Assembly (NCBI GenBank): GCA_040221975.1
Contig: JAVJWR010000023.1
Location: forward strand, 124,001 to 188,000
Direction of reading: 5' to 3'
From: Haliea sp040221975
Lineage (GTDB): Bacteria; Pseudomonadota; Gammaproteobacteria; Pseudomonadales; Halieaceae
Length of the DNA: 64,000 nucleotides
The notes beneath the pieces are model-generated. The model saw only the letters and a program-made list of their open reading frames with translations, had not been told where the DNA came from and ran no database searches. Below are positions 18,209-26,512 of this stretch, in pieces. The position numbers and the translations under genes are program-made. Position 1 is the first letter of the stretch. The number at the start of each line of letters is the position of its first letter.

Positions 18209-18733
18209 ATGATCTACATCCGATCCCTGACCCTGTTGCTGACTCTTGTTTTTGCACTGCCGACGCTGGCGGCGGAGCTCGAGGTGGGCGACCCTGCCCC
18301 CGACTTCACGCTCGCCGCCAGCGATGGCAACACCTACACGCTGGCAGACTTCAAGGGCAAGCAGGCGGTAGTGTTGGCCTGGTTTCCACGCGCCTTCACC
18401 TCCGGCTGCACGGTTGAGTGCAAGTCCCTGGCCGAAAACGGTCACCTGATCCGCGAGTATGACGTCAGCTATTTCATGGCAAGTGTGGATCCGCTGGCGG
18501 AAAACCAGCGCTTTGCGGAGGAAACCGGCGCCGACTTCCCGTTGCTGAGTGATCCGGGCAAGGACGTTGCCGAGGCCTACGGAGTGTTGGCCGGCATGGG
18601 GTTTGCCAGGAGGCACACCTTCTACATCGGCGTTGACGGTACCATCCTCAAAATCGACACCGCGGTGCAGCCCGCCACTGCCGCCCAGGACATGGCCACC
18701 AGCCTGGGCGAGCTGGGTATCGCCCGACGCTGA
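18209..18733 (+). CDS. Exported peroxiredoxin, Bcp/AhpC-TSA type
   Basis: A 174-residue thiol peroxidase with a signal peptide (MIYIRSLTLLLTLVFALPTLAA), so it acts in the periplasm. The peroxidatic cysteine is C67 in FTSGCTVEC with a second cysteine at C71, the spacing seen in Bcp-type atypical peroxiredoxins; the thioredoxin fold starts with 'VGDPAPDFTL'. The ATG at 18209 has CCGGAGAG upstream and begins the signal peptide; an in-frame ATG at 18176 does not. It would reduce peroxides with an exported thioredoxin-like donor. Most Bcp proteins are cytoplasmic, so the signal peptide is notable. Confidence 0.9.
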   Translation: MIYIRSLTLLLTLVFALPTLAAELEVGDPAPDFTLAASDGNTYTLADFKGKQAVVLAWFPRAFTSGCTVECKSLAENGHLIREYDVSYFMASVDPLAENQRFAEETGADFPLLSDPGKDVAEAYGVLAGMGFARRHTFYIGVDGTILKIDTAVQPATAAQDMATSLGELGIARR

Positions 18734-18757
18734 AAGTCCGCCCCGGTTGTCCCGCAC

Positions 18758-18782
18758 CGGGAGCGGCCGAGCGCAGCTCCCG
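18758..18782. other. GC-rich inverted repeat downstream of peroxiredoxin
   Basis: CGGGAGC (18758-18764) pairs with GCTCCCG (18776-18782) across an 11-base loop, and a GCA/TGC extension beyond a bulged C lengthens the stem. It lies 25 bases after the peroxiredoxin stop. No T-run follows, so it is not a canonical intrinsic terminator; it may stabilise the 3' end or be a decayed REP element. The rest of the 200-base gap holds a TATAAT at 18841 and a CCACC/GGTGG hairpin near 18881-18893. Confidence 0.4.
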
Positions 18783-18840
18783 TGCTGCTCATCCCGCCTG
18801 AATTCCCCTCCCTCCCGCTGGCGTTTTCACGCCCCTGGCC

Positions 18841-18853
18841 TATAATGCGCGCC
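18841..18853 (+). promoter_or_regulatory. Candidate -10 element with GC-rich discriminator for the MATE gene
   Basis: A perfect TATAAT at 18841-18846 is followed at once by GCGCGCC. No good -35 hexamer is visible 16-18 bases upstream, so support is limited to the -10 and its position about 90 bases before the MATE start. The GC-rich discriminator after the -10 is a known feature of promoters inhibited by ppGpp and DksA; whether that holds here is inference. Confidence 0.4.
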
Positions 18854-18933
18854 TGATTTATTGACCCAGCGATCTCGCCCCCACCACAGGTGGGAGCGGC
18901 GCGGTCTATTGGCGCCTATCTGTGGAACGGGTA

Positions 18934-20295
18934 ATGCTCAGCACCGGGCAAACACGCGAGCTGTTTCGTCTGGCACTGCCGATGGTGGTGTCACAGAGCG
19001 CGTTCGCCCTGATGGTTTTCACTGACCGCCTGTTCCTGTCGCGCATCGATGCCCTGCACATCGCCTCGGCTCTCGGTGGCGGCGTTACGTTCTTTGTCAG
19101 TGTGTCCCTGTTCCTGGGCGTCATGTCCTATGCCACGGCCCTGGTGGCGCAGTACTACGGCTCGGGCCAGATGGAAAAGTGTCCGCGCGTGCTGACCCAG
19201 GGCGTGCTGATGGCGCTGGCCTGCCAACCGCTGTTGCTGGCAATAGCCTGGCTCATGGGCGGGCTGTTCGCCGTGATGGGTCACTCGCCCGAGCAGGTGG
19301 TGCTGGAGCGGCAGTATTATTTCGTGATGATGGCCGGCGCCTTTTTTGTCCTGGTGAAGGCCTGCGCCGCGGCCTATTTCTGCGGCATTGGCCGCACCCG
19401 GGTGGTGATGATCACCGATACCCTGGGTGTGCTGCTGAACGTTCCCCTGAGCTACGTGCTGATCTTTGGCAAGTTCGGTTTTCCAGAACTGGGTATTCGC
19501 GGCGCGGCGCTGGGCACGGTGATTGCCACCGCCTTCAGTATCGGCATTTACGCGTTGTTCTACTTCAACCGCATACACCGCGAGATGTTCAAGGTAGCGA
19601 GCTCGTTCCACTACGACAGCGGCATCCTGCGACGCTATGTGCGCCTGGGGCTGCCGTCCGGTTTCGAGACCTTTGTCGGTGCGGCCACCTTCAACTTCTT
19701 CCTGTTGTTGTTCCAGTCCTACGGCGTGGCCGAGGGTGCGGCCATGGCCATCGTCTTCAACTGGGACATGCTCAACTACGTGCCCCTGATCGGCCTCAAC
19801 ATTGCGGTCACCAGCCTGATCGGCCGCTACGTGGGCGCCGGCGACATGAGCCGCACCAACCAGGTAATCGCCGCGGGCTTCGTGATCGCCCTGGGCTATT
19901 CCGTGTTGCTGGCGGTGTTCTTCGTCGTCTTCCGGCTGGAGCTGATGATGGTGTTCGCGACGCCCGGACAGGACTTTAGCGAGATTGCCGGGCTGGGCAG
20001 CCGCATGATGTTGGGTATGGCCACCTACGTACTGGCGGACGCGATCATTCTCGTCTCCAGCGGCGTATTGCGCGGCGCCGGTGATACCCGCTGGCTGATG
20101 AATACTTCCATGAGCCTGCACGTGCTGATGCTGGTAAGCCAGTACATCATGATCAAGCCCATGGGGGTGGGACCGCTGGCGAGCTGGTGGGGCTTTGTCG
20201 CCATGCTGCTGATCCTGGCCGTTGTCTACCTGCGACGCCTGCTGGGGCAGACCTGGCGCAAGCCCTCGCGGCTGGCCCGGGTCATGGCCGAGTAA
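18934..20295 (+). CDS. MATE family multidrug/cation efflux transporter
   Basis: A 453-residue inner-membrane protein with about twelve hydrophobic helices, arranged as two similar halves, and the MATE N-terminal pattern 'RELFRLALPMVVSQSAFALM' plus 'FTDRLFLSRID'. Such proteins expel cationic drugs, dyes or metabolites against Na+ or H+. I prefer the ATG at 18934 with GGAACGG upstream; a GTG at 18922 would add four residues. A TATAAT box lies about 90 bases before the start. It converges on the acyltransferase gene, 21 bases away. Substrates cannot be read from the sequence. Confidence 0.92.
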   Translation: MLSTGQTRELFRLALPMVVSQSAFALMVFTDRLFLSRIDALHIASALGGGVTFFVSVSLFLGVMSYATALVAQYYGSGQMEKCPRVLTQGVLMALACQPLLLAIAWLMGGLFAVMGHSPEQVVLERQYYFVMMAGAFFVLVKACAAAYFCGIGRTRVVMITDTLGVLLNVPLSYVLIFGKFGFPELGIRGAALGTVIATAFSIGIYALFYFNRIHREMFKVASSFHYDSGILRRYVRLGLPSGFETFVGAATFNFFLLLFQSYGVAEGAAMAIVFNWDMLNYVPLIGLNIAVTSLIGRYVGAGDMSRTNQVIAAGFVIALGYSVLLAVFFVVFRLELMMVFATPGQDFSEIAGLGSRMMLGMATYVLADAIILVSSGVLRGAGDTRWLMNTSMSLHVLMLVSQYIMIKPMGVGPLASWWGFVAMLLILAVVYLRRLLGQTWRKPSRLARVMAE

Positions 20296-20316
20296 CACCT
20301 GTGGACGCGGCCGGCC

Positions 20317-21228
20317 TCAGAGGGTGAGGATGCGGCGCAGCAAGCTGTCCTCGCGACGTTCCTGCTCGCGCAACAGCAGGAGTTGCCGCAGCTGGTCCTC
20401 GATTTCCGCGGCCACCTGGTCGCGGATTTTCTGCTGCTGCACCTTGCCCGGCTTGCGCTTGCTGAAGCGGGCCAGGTCCACCGGCTGGCCAAAGCCCAGG
20501 TAGCAGCGCTGGGGCTTGGGCAGTAGTGTTCCCAGCGCTCCCAGTGGCAACGGCGGCAGGGCATCGGTGCGCGTGTCGTCGGTGAGCAGGCCCAACAGCC
20601 GCAACAGGCGCCCGGGCAGGGAATCGGGCAGGTCCTCGCTCTCGATCAGGTGGCTGTAGAACTCGTCCGGTCCGACAATGCCGAAAGGCATGATGGTATA
20701 GCCGTGCTCCGCCGCCATGCGGATGAAGCCGTAGCGTTCCTTCCACTGCAGCTGGTAGCGCTGGCGGCTGGGCTTGACCGCTTCATGAGCGCCGCCCGGG
20801 AACACCAGCAGGTCCTGGCCGTGGGCCATCAGGGCGCTGCAGACGTCGGGGTGGCCCATGGCCGCGCCGCGCGCCAGCAGGGCCTGTTCCAGGGCCGGAT
20901 GGGTGAACAGGAACTTGTCGCCCAGCGGCCGCAGGAAGCGGTTGTAGCGCTGATGCATGATGGTGGCGACTACCAGGCCGTCGAGGGCGAACAGGCTGTG
21001 ATTGCCGACAAACAGGCAGGGCTGCGGCGGAATGTTGTCGACGCCGCGCACCACGGGGCGGAACAGCCGTTGCACAATCTGCCAGGCGATCTTCACATCC
21101 CGGTTGTGGGGTATGCTGGTGACGGCGAGGGCACGTTCGATGTGGCGTTGCAGGCGATCGCCCTGCAGCGGCTGGTTATCCTTGTCCAGTAGGGTCATGG
21201 TGCAATCCGGTCGGCAATCTGTCGCCAT
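20317..21228 (-). CDS. Lysophospholipid/diacylglycerol acyltransferase (MGAT/DGAT2-like LPLAT)
   Basis: A 303-residue acyltransferase. The conserved block 'CLFVGNHSLFALDG' (near residues 70-83) and 'LLVFPGGAHEAV' (near 145) resemble the MGAT/DGAT2-like branch of the LPLAT superfamily (TMEM68 or plant phytyl ester synthase type) rather than bacterial PlsC: five residues, not four, lie between the His and Asp. It probably acylates mono- or diacylglycerol or an alcohol. The ATG at 21228 has a GCGAG site and lies 4 bases after the ptsP stop, so the pair is likely one transcript; the ATG at 21198 is an alternative. Confidence 0.85.
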   Translation of the reverse strand: MATDCRPDCTMTLLDKDNQPLQGDRLQRHIERALAVTSIPHNRDVKIAWQIVQRLFRPVVRGVDNIPPQPCLFVGNHSLFALDGLVVATIMHQRYNRFLRPLGDKFLFTHPALEQALLARGAAMGHPDVCSALMAHGQDLLVFPGGAHEAVKPSRQRYQLQWKERYGFIRMAAEHGYTIMPFGIVGPDEFYSHLIESEDLPDSLPGRLLRLLGLLTDDTRTDALPPLPLGALGTLLPKPQRCYLGFGQPVDLARFSKRKPGKVQQQKIRDQVAAEIEDQLRQLLLLREQERREDSLLRRILTL

Positions 21229-21232
21229 TGTA

Positions 21233-23476
21233 TCACTCGCTGCCGAGCAGACGGCCGAGCCCGCGCTGGTGCAGGGCGTCCTCGAACAGTCGGCGAATGT
21301 CTGCGCTGTTGTCCAGCGTCAGGGCCTGCTGCGCCAGCCCGGCGGCGTCACTGGCTGCCATGGAGCGCAGCAGCCACTTGATCCGCGGCAGTTTGGATGC
21401 GCTCATGCTGAGCTTGCGGATGCCGATGCCCAGCAGGAACACAACGGCTGCGGGGTCCGAGGCCATCTCGCCACACAGGCTCAGCGGCAGCCCGGCCCTT
21501 TTTGCAGTGGCGGTGATGCGCGCGATTTCCTGCAGTACCGCCGGGTGGATGTGGTCATAGGCCCCGGCTACCCGTGGATTGTTGCGGTCCAGGGCCAGCA
21601 GATACTGGCTCAGGTCATTGGAGCCAATGGAGACAAAGTCCAGCTTTGGCGCCCAGGCGGGCAGCAGGGAGATAGCCGCGGGTACTTCCACCATGATGCC
21701 TACCTGCGGCCGGAGCACTGAGACACCTTCGTCGCGCAATTGCTGCAGCGCATCCTGCAGCACATCGTGGAAAGCGTTGATCTCGCCGGTGTTGCTGACC
21801 ATCGGCAGCAGGATGTGCAGTTCCTCGCCGCCAGCCGCCGCCCGCAGCATGGCCCGAACCTGGGTCATCAGCAGCGAGCTGTTGTCCAGGCAGAAGCGGA
21901 TGCCGCGCCAGCCCAGGGCCGGGTTTTCCTCGTGGATGGGAAAGTAGGGCAGGGGCTTGTCGCCGCCAATGTCGAGGATGCGCATGTACACCGGGCGCCC
22001 CCGGTAGGCTGCCAATACCTGGCTGTAGATGTGCAGCTGCTCCTCCTCCGAAGGGAAGGTTTCGCTGACCATGAACGGCATCTCGGTGCGATACAACCCG
22101 ATGCCCTCGGCGCCGTTGGCCAGCCCCGGCGAGATATCCGCCAGCAGCCCGGTATTCGCCAGCAGGCGCACACGCTCGCCGTCGGTGGTGGTGGCCGGTT
22201 GGTCGCGCAGTCCCGCCAGCTCCCCTTTCAGGAGTTGTTCCGCTCGCTGCAGGCGCTCGAACTCCAGCCGCACCGAGGAGCTGGGGAAGAGAATCACCTG
22301 GCCGGTGTTGCCGTCGACGATCAGCGGACTGCCGTTGTCGATGCCTTTCAGCTTGCCGGTGCCCATCACCGCCGGTATGCCGAGGGCGTTGGCCAGCACC
22401 GCGGTATGGGACAGGCTGGAGCCCTCATAGCAGACAATGCCCACCAGCCGCTGCGGGTCGCAGGCGGCGATATCGGACACACTGACCTTGGCCCCGGTCA
22501 GCACCAGTGGGCCGTGATCGTCTGCGGGCGTGTTCTCCGGTGCGCCGCTCCAACTCTGGTAGAGCTTGTTGCCGAGGTGGTGCAGATCCTCGTTGCGGGC
22601 CCGCAGGTAGGGGTCCTCCATCGCCAGGAAGACCTCGGCATAGTGGTGTACGACCTGGCGCAGCGCCCCCGGCAGCCACTGGCCCTGGGCGATGGCCTGC
22701 TCCACCCCCACGCGCAGGCCCGGATCGTTGAGCAACATCTGGTAGGCGGTAAATACGGCGCTGACGCCGTCGGACAGCTGTTCGCCGAGCGCCTTGCGCT
22801 CGCTGTCGACATCGGCGCTGACCTTGGCCAGCAGCTGGTGCCATTCGCGAATGCTGGCTGCCGGGTCCTCGCAGGGCCGGTCGGGTACCGCATACAGGTC
22901 TGCGGTCTCGCACAGCCAGGCACTGCCGATACCGGTGCCCGGCGCGCCCTTGACGCCGCGGACGCGGCGCAGGGCATTGGCCGGTGCATGGGCGGCCAGC
23001 GGTTCCGGCGGCAACACCAGGGCGAGCTGGGTAGAGAGCGTGACCAGGAACGCCTGTTCGTCCGCGGACATTACCCGTCCTTCCCGGGACTGCACTACCA
23101 GTACGCCGATGACGGCTCCGGCGCGTACCACCGGTACACCACAGAAACTGCGGAACTCGTCTTCCCGGGTTTCTGCGAGATAGCAGAAATCCGGGTGCGA
23201 GGCGGCATCGGCCACGTTGATCGGGTGCCGGCCCTGGGCCACGCGGCCGACCAGGCCGCGGCCCGGTGCGAGGCGACTGTAGCCAACGGCCTGCGGATCC
23301 AGGCCGTGGCTGGCTACCAGCACCATGGTGCCGTCGATGGCCGCGATATACAGGCTGCAGACGTCCACGTTGATGGCACGGTGGATCGCCTCCACGATCA
23401 GCTTGACCTGGTCCTCGGTCTGGTCGGCCTGGGCGGCAGCCTGCACGATGCGGGTCAGTTCCTGCAGTGTATTCAT
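21233..23476 (-). CDS. ptsP: PtsP, nitrogen PTS enzyme I (PEP-protein phosphotransferase)
   Basis: A 747-residue EI-Ntr. An N-terminal GAF sensor (about residues 1-150) precedes the EI domains: the phospho-His swivelling domain with 'GSSLSHTAVLANALG' (active histidine H357), and the PEP-binding barrel with 'ILDIGGDKPLPYF', 'MVEVPAAISLL' and 'LCGEMASDP'. It transfers phosphate from PEP to NPr, starting the regulatory PTS that links nitrogen and potassium state to stress and virulence regulation. I start at the ATG at 23476, where the conserved GAF sequence (MNTLQELTRI) begins. RppH, the common neighbour, is absent here. Confidence 0.95.
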   Translation of the reverse strand: MNTLQELTRIVQAAAQADQTEDQVKLIVEAIHRAINVDVCSLYIAAIDGTMVLVASHGLDPQAVGYSRLAPGRGLVGRVAQGRHPINVADAASHPDFCYLAETREDEFRSFCGVPVVRAGAVIGVLVVQSREGRVMSADEQAFLVTLSTQLALVLPPEPLAAHAPANALRRVRGVKGAPGTGIGSAWLCETADLYAVPDRPCEDPAASIREWHQLLAKVSADVDSERKALGEQLSDGVSAVFTAYQMLLNDPGLRVGVEQAIAQGQWLPGALRQVVHHYAEVFLAMEDPYLRARNEDLHHLGNKLYQSWSGAPENTPADDHGPLVLTGAKVSVSDIAACDPQRLVGIVCYEGSSLSHTAVLANALGIPAVMGTGKLKGIDNGSPLIVDGNTGQVILFPSSSVRLEFERLQRAEQLLKGELAGLRDQPATTTDGERVRLLANTGLLADISPGLANGAEGIGLYRTEMPFMVSETFPSEEEQLHIYSQVLAAYRGRPVYMRILDIGGDKPLPYFPIHEENPALGWRGIRFCLDNSSLLMTQVRAMLRAAAGGEELHILLPMVSNTGEINAFHDVLQDALQQLRDEGVSVLRPQVGIMVEVPAAISLLPAWAPKLDFVSIGSNDLSQYLLALDRNNPRVAGAYDHIHPAVLQEIARITATAKRAGLPLSLCGEMASDPAAVVFLLGIGIRKLSMSASKLPRIKWLLRSMAASDAAGLAQQALTLDNSADIRRLFEDALHQRGLGRLLGSE

Positions 23477-23583
23477 CAACGCGGTGTCCGTTCCTGTGTT
23501 GGCGCGGTTTTGGGGGCGGCGCACAGGTCTAGTATCCGCTATAGTGGCAGGCCCTTGCCAGTACACCGAGAGAGGAAAACACC

Positions 23584-24711
23584 ATGGCGGATACCGGATT
23601 GCAGTTGCGCACGTGCGTCAATGATGACAACACCCTGACCCTGTGGCTGGAGGAAACGCCCATCCCGCAGCCGGGACCGGAGCAGGTGCTGATCCAGGTG
23701 GAGGCGGCACCGATCAATCCCTCCGATCTGGCGCTGCTGTTCGGCCCGGCCGACATGAATACAGCGCGGGTCAGCGGCACTCCGGAACGTCCGGTGGTGA
23801 CCGCTGATATTCCCTCCCAGGCCATGCGTATTGTCCAGGCGCGGGTCGGCCAGGCGCTGCCTGCCGGCAACGAAGGTGCCGGCAAGGTGATCGCCGCCGG
23901 CAATTCGGAGGCCGCCCAGGCCCTGCTCGGCAAGACCGTAGGCGTATTTGGTGGTGAAATGTTCGGCCAGTACCGCTGTGTCAACGCCCAGGCCTGCCTG
24001 GTGCTCAATGACGACACCACGGCGGAGGAAGGCGCCTCCTGCTTCGTCAACCCCATGACCGCGCTGGGGATGGTGGAAACCCTGCACCTGGAGAACCACG
24101 GCGCGCTGGTGCACACCGCAGCGGCCTCCAACCTCGGGCAGATGCTGAATCGCCTCTGCATTGCCGACGGTATTCCGCTGGTGAATGTGGTGCGCAAGGA
24201 CGAACAGGTAGCGTTGTTGCGGTCACAGAATGCGGAGCACGTGGTCAACTCCGAGGCCGGGGATTTCCAGCAGCAGTTGCTGGCGGCACTGGATGCCACT
24301 GATGCCACGCTGGCCTTCGACGCCATCGGCGGCGGCAAGCTGGGCGGCACCATTCTCAACAGCATGGAAGCCGTCGCCGCCCGCAAAATGACCGAGTACA
24401 ACCGTTACGGTTCCAGTACCTTCAAGCAGCTCTACATCTATGGTGCCCTCGATCTGGGACCGACCGTGCTCACCCGCAATTTCGGCTTCGCCTGGAACAT
24501 TGGTGGCTGGCTGCTGCCGCTGTTCCTGCAGAAGGTGGGCATGCAAAAAGCGGGCGAGATGCGGGCGCGGGTTGCTGCGGAGATCAAGACCACCTTCGCC
24601 AGCCACTACACCAGCAGGGTGTCCCTGGCCGAGGCCCTCAGCCTGGACGCCATAGGCGCCTACAATCGCCGCGCCACCGGCGAGAAGTTCCTGGTGCTGC
24701 CGCAGGCCTGA
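23584..24711 (+). CDS. Zinc-binding dehydrogenase family (MDR) oxidoreductase
   Basis: A 375-residue medium-chain reductase homologue. It has the GroES-like fold at the N-terminus and a Rossmann region ('GALVHTAAASNLGQMLNRL', 160-178) in which the usual glycine-rich loop is Ala/Asn-rich; family members of this kind are often listed as NADH oxidase or alcohol dehydrogenase without known substrate. Catalytic-zinc ligands are not apparent, so zinc-independent reduction is more likely. The ATG follows GAGAGGAAAACACC. A TATAGT hexamer at 23540 may be its -10 element. Divergent from ptsP. Confidence 0.85.
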   Translation: MADTGLQLRTCVNDDNTLTLWLEETPIPQPGPEQVLIQVEAAPINPSDLALLFGPADMNTARVSGTPERPVVTADIPSQAMRIVQARVGQALPAGNEGAGKVIAAGNSEAAQALLGKTVGVFGGEMFGQYRCVNAQACLVLNDDTTAEEGASCFVNPMTALGMVETLHLENHGALVHTAAASNLGQMLNRLCIADGIPLVNVVRKDEQVALLRSQNAEHVVNSEAGDFQQQLLAALDATDATLAFDAIGGGKLGGTILNSMEAVAARKMTEYNRYGSSTFKQLYIYGALDLGPTVLTRNFGFAWNIGGWLLPLFLQKVGMQKAGEMRARVAAEIKTTFASHYTSRVSLAEALSLDAIGAYNRRATGEKFLVLPQA

Positions 24712-24772
24712 GATCCGGCAAGCCCCGCCATTTCGGGGTATCATGGCGGCCTTGCAGTTACCGGAGGCCACC

Positions 24773-26512
24773 ATGAGCCGATTCATCCTCGCCCTGCTGC
24801 TGTGGGGCGCCACCCTTGCCGGCGCCGCGCCAGCGGACGACTTCCAGCGCATTGTCGATGCGCACTGGCAATGGCATCTGCAGCAATATCCCCAGCTTCG
24901 CACCCAGCTTGGCGACAGTAGCGCCAATGATCGCTGGGAGGACATGAGTCTCGCCGCACATATCGCCCGCGATGCCCGCCGCAGTGAGTTCCTGGCGCAG
25001 CTGGCAGCAATCGATGTGGCGGCGTTGTCCGACCAGGAACAGCTCAGCCACGCCATGTTGCTGCAGCGCCTGCAGGGGGAGCGCGCAGCCCAGGCGCTGG
25101 GCCTGCATCTGATGCCGGTCAACATACGCTCTGGCCCCCAGCATTTGCATACGCTGGCGGAGCAGATCGATTTTCGCCGCGAACAGGACTACCGCGCCTG
25201 GCTGGTGCGTCTGCAGGCACTTCCCGACCTGCTGCTGCAGTACCGGGAACTGCTGGAGGAGGGCATTCTGCAGCAGCGTACCCAGGCCCGCATCGTCATG
25301 GAGCGGGTACCTGGGCAGATCGATCGCCTGCTGGCAGGCCCACCTGAGGACAGCCCGTTTTATCAGCCGTTCCGCAATGCCCCGCCGGAACTTTCCGTCG
25401 CTCAGGTAGCGGAGCTTCGACGCAGCGCTGCCCAGGTGATTCGCACCCAGGTCAATCCGGCGCTGGCGGAGTTCCGGGATTTTCTCAGTGCGGTCTACCT
25501 GCCTGCCTGTCGTGATCAGCCGGGTATCGGCAGCCTGCCGGGTGGCGGGGAACTGTACCGTCACCTCGCCCGTCATTTCACCACCACCGACATGACCCCG
25601 GAGGCCATTCACGAGATCGGCAAGTCGGAAGTGGCGCGCATTCTGGAAGAGATGGAAGAGGTCAAGGACAGCGTTGATTTCGACGGTGACCTGCAGGCGT
25701 TCAACGACTTCCTGCGCACCGATCCGCAGTTCTACTACGACACCCCGGAAGCGCTGTTTGAAGGCTACCTGGCGGTCTCCAAGCGGCTGGACCCGGAGCT
25801 GGTCAAATTGTTCGGCAAGCTGCCGCGCATGCCCTACGGCGTGCGCCCGATTCCGGACACCATCGCGCCGGATACGACCACTGCCTACTACAGCCGTCCA
25901 GCCGCCAACGGCACCCGCGCGGGGTACTACTACGTCAACCTGCACCGCCCCGAGGTACGGCCGAAGTACGAAATGGAAGTCCTCAGCGTGCACGAGGCGG
26001 TGCCCGGCCATCACCTGCAGATCGCCCTGGCCCAGGAGCTGGAAGGGCTGCCCATGTTCCGCAGTACTGGCGGTGAGACCGCGTTTGTCGAGGGTTGGGG
26101 CCTGTACTCGGAGCGCCTGGGTTACGACATGGGGCTGTATACCGACCCTTACTCACGCTACGGCCAGCTCACCTATGACATGTGGCGGGCGGTGCGTCTG
26201 GTCGTGGATACCGGCATCCATTACTTTGGCTGGAGCCGGGAGCAGGCCATCGACTACTTCAAGGACAATGCGGCCAAGACCGAGACCGATATCGTCAACG
26301 AGATCGACCGCTATATCGGCTGGCCGGGACAGGCCCTCGCCTACAAGATCGGCCAGCTGAAGATACTGGAGCTGCGCGCACGTGCGGAACAGACGCTGGG
26401 CGAACGTTTCGATATCCGCGCCTTCCACGACCACCTGCTCAGTGCCGGGGCGATTCCGCTGGATGCGCTGGAGCAGCGCATGGACGCCTGGATCGGTGCC
26501 CAGCGCGGCTGA
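24773..26512 (+). CDS. DUF885 exported metallopeptidase-like protein
   Basis: A 579-residue protein of the DUF885 family, distant relatives of gluzincin carboxypeptidases. A signal peptide spans residues 1-18 (RFILALLLWGATLAGA). The zinc motif reads HEAVPGHH with the first histidine at residue 407, and the downstream glutamate is in 'GETAFVEGWGLYSE', both standard for the family. Substrates are unknown; periplasmic peptide hydrolysis is likely. A CCGGAGG site precedes the ATG. Its stop abuts the stop of the next, convergent gene with no intergenic base. Confidence 0.9.
   Translation: MSRFILALLLWGATLAGAAPADDFQRIVDAHWQWHLQQYPQLRTQLGDSSANDRWEDMSLAAHIARDARRSEFLAQLAAIDVAALSDQEQLSHAMLLQRLQGERAAQALGLHLMPVNIRSGPQHLHTLAEQIDFRREQDYRAWLVRLQALPDLLLQYRELLEEGILQQRTQARIVMERVPGQIDRLLAGPPEDSPFYQPFRNAPPELSVAQVAELRRSAAQVIRTQVNPALAEFRDFLSAVYLPACRDQPGIGSLPGGGELYRHLARHFTTTDMTPEAIHEIGKSEVARILEEMEEVKDSVDFDGDLQAFNDFLRTDPQFYYDTPEALFEGYLAVSKRLDPELVKLFGKLPRMPYGVRPIPDTIAPDTTTAYYSRPAANGTRAGYYYVNLHRPEVRPKYEMEVLSVHEAVPGHHLQIALAQELEGLPMFRSTGGETAFVEGWGLYSERLGYDMGLYTDPYSRYGQLTYDMWRAVRLVVDTGIHYFGWSREQAIDYFKDNAAKTETDIVNEIDRYIGWPGQALAYKIGQLKILELRARAEQTLGERFDIRAFHDHLLSAGAIPLDALEQRMDAWIGAQRG

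Noticed and set aside
21740..23638. 632-codon open frame opposite ptsP
   Set aside because: Shadow of ptsP, which has all EI motifs. Low-complexity His/Gln-rich translation without a family.
24723..24738. Hairpin CCCCG-CGGGG after the MDR gene as a terminator
   Set aside because: Only a 5-base stem and no T-run; it also lies just before the next gene's ribosome site.
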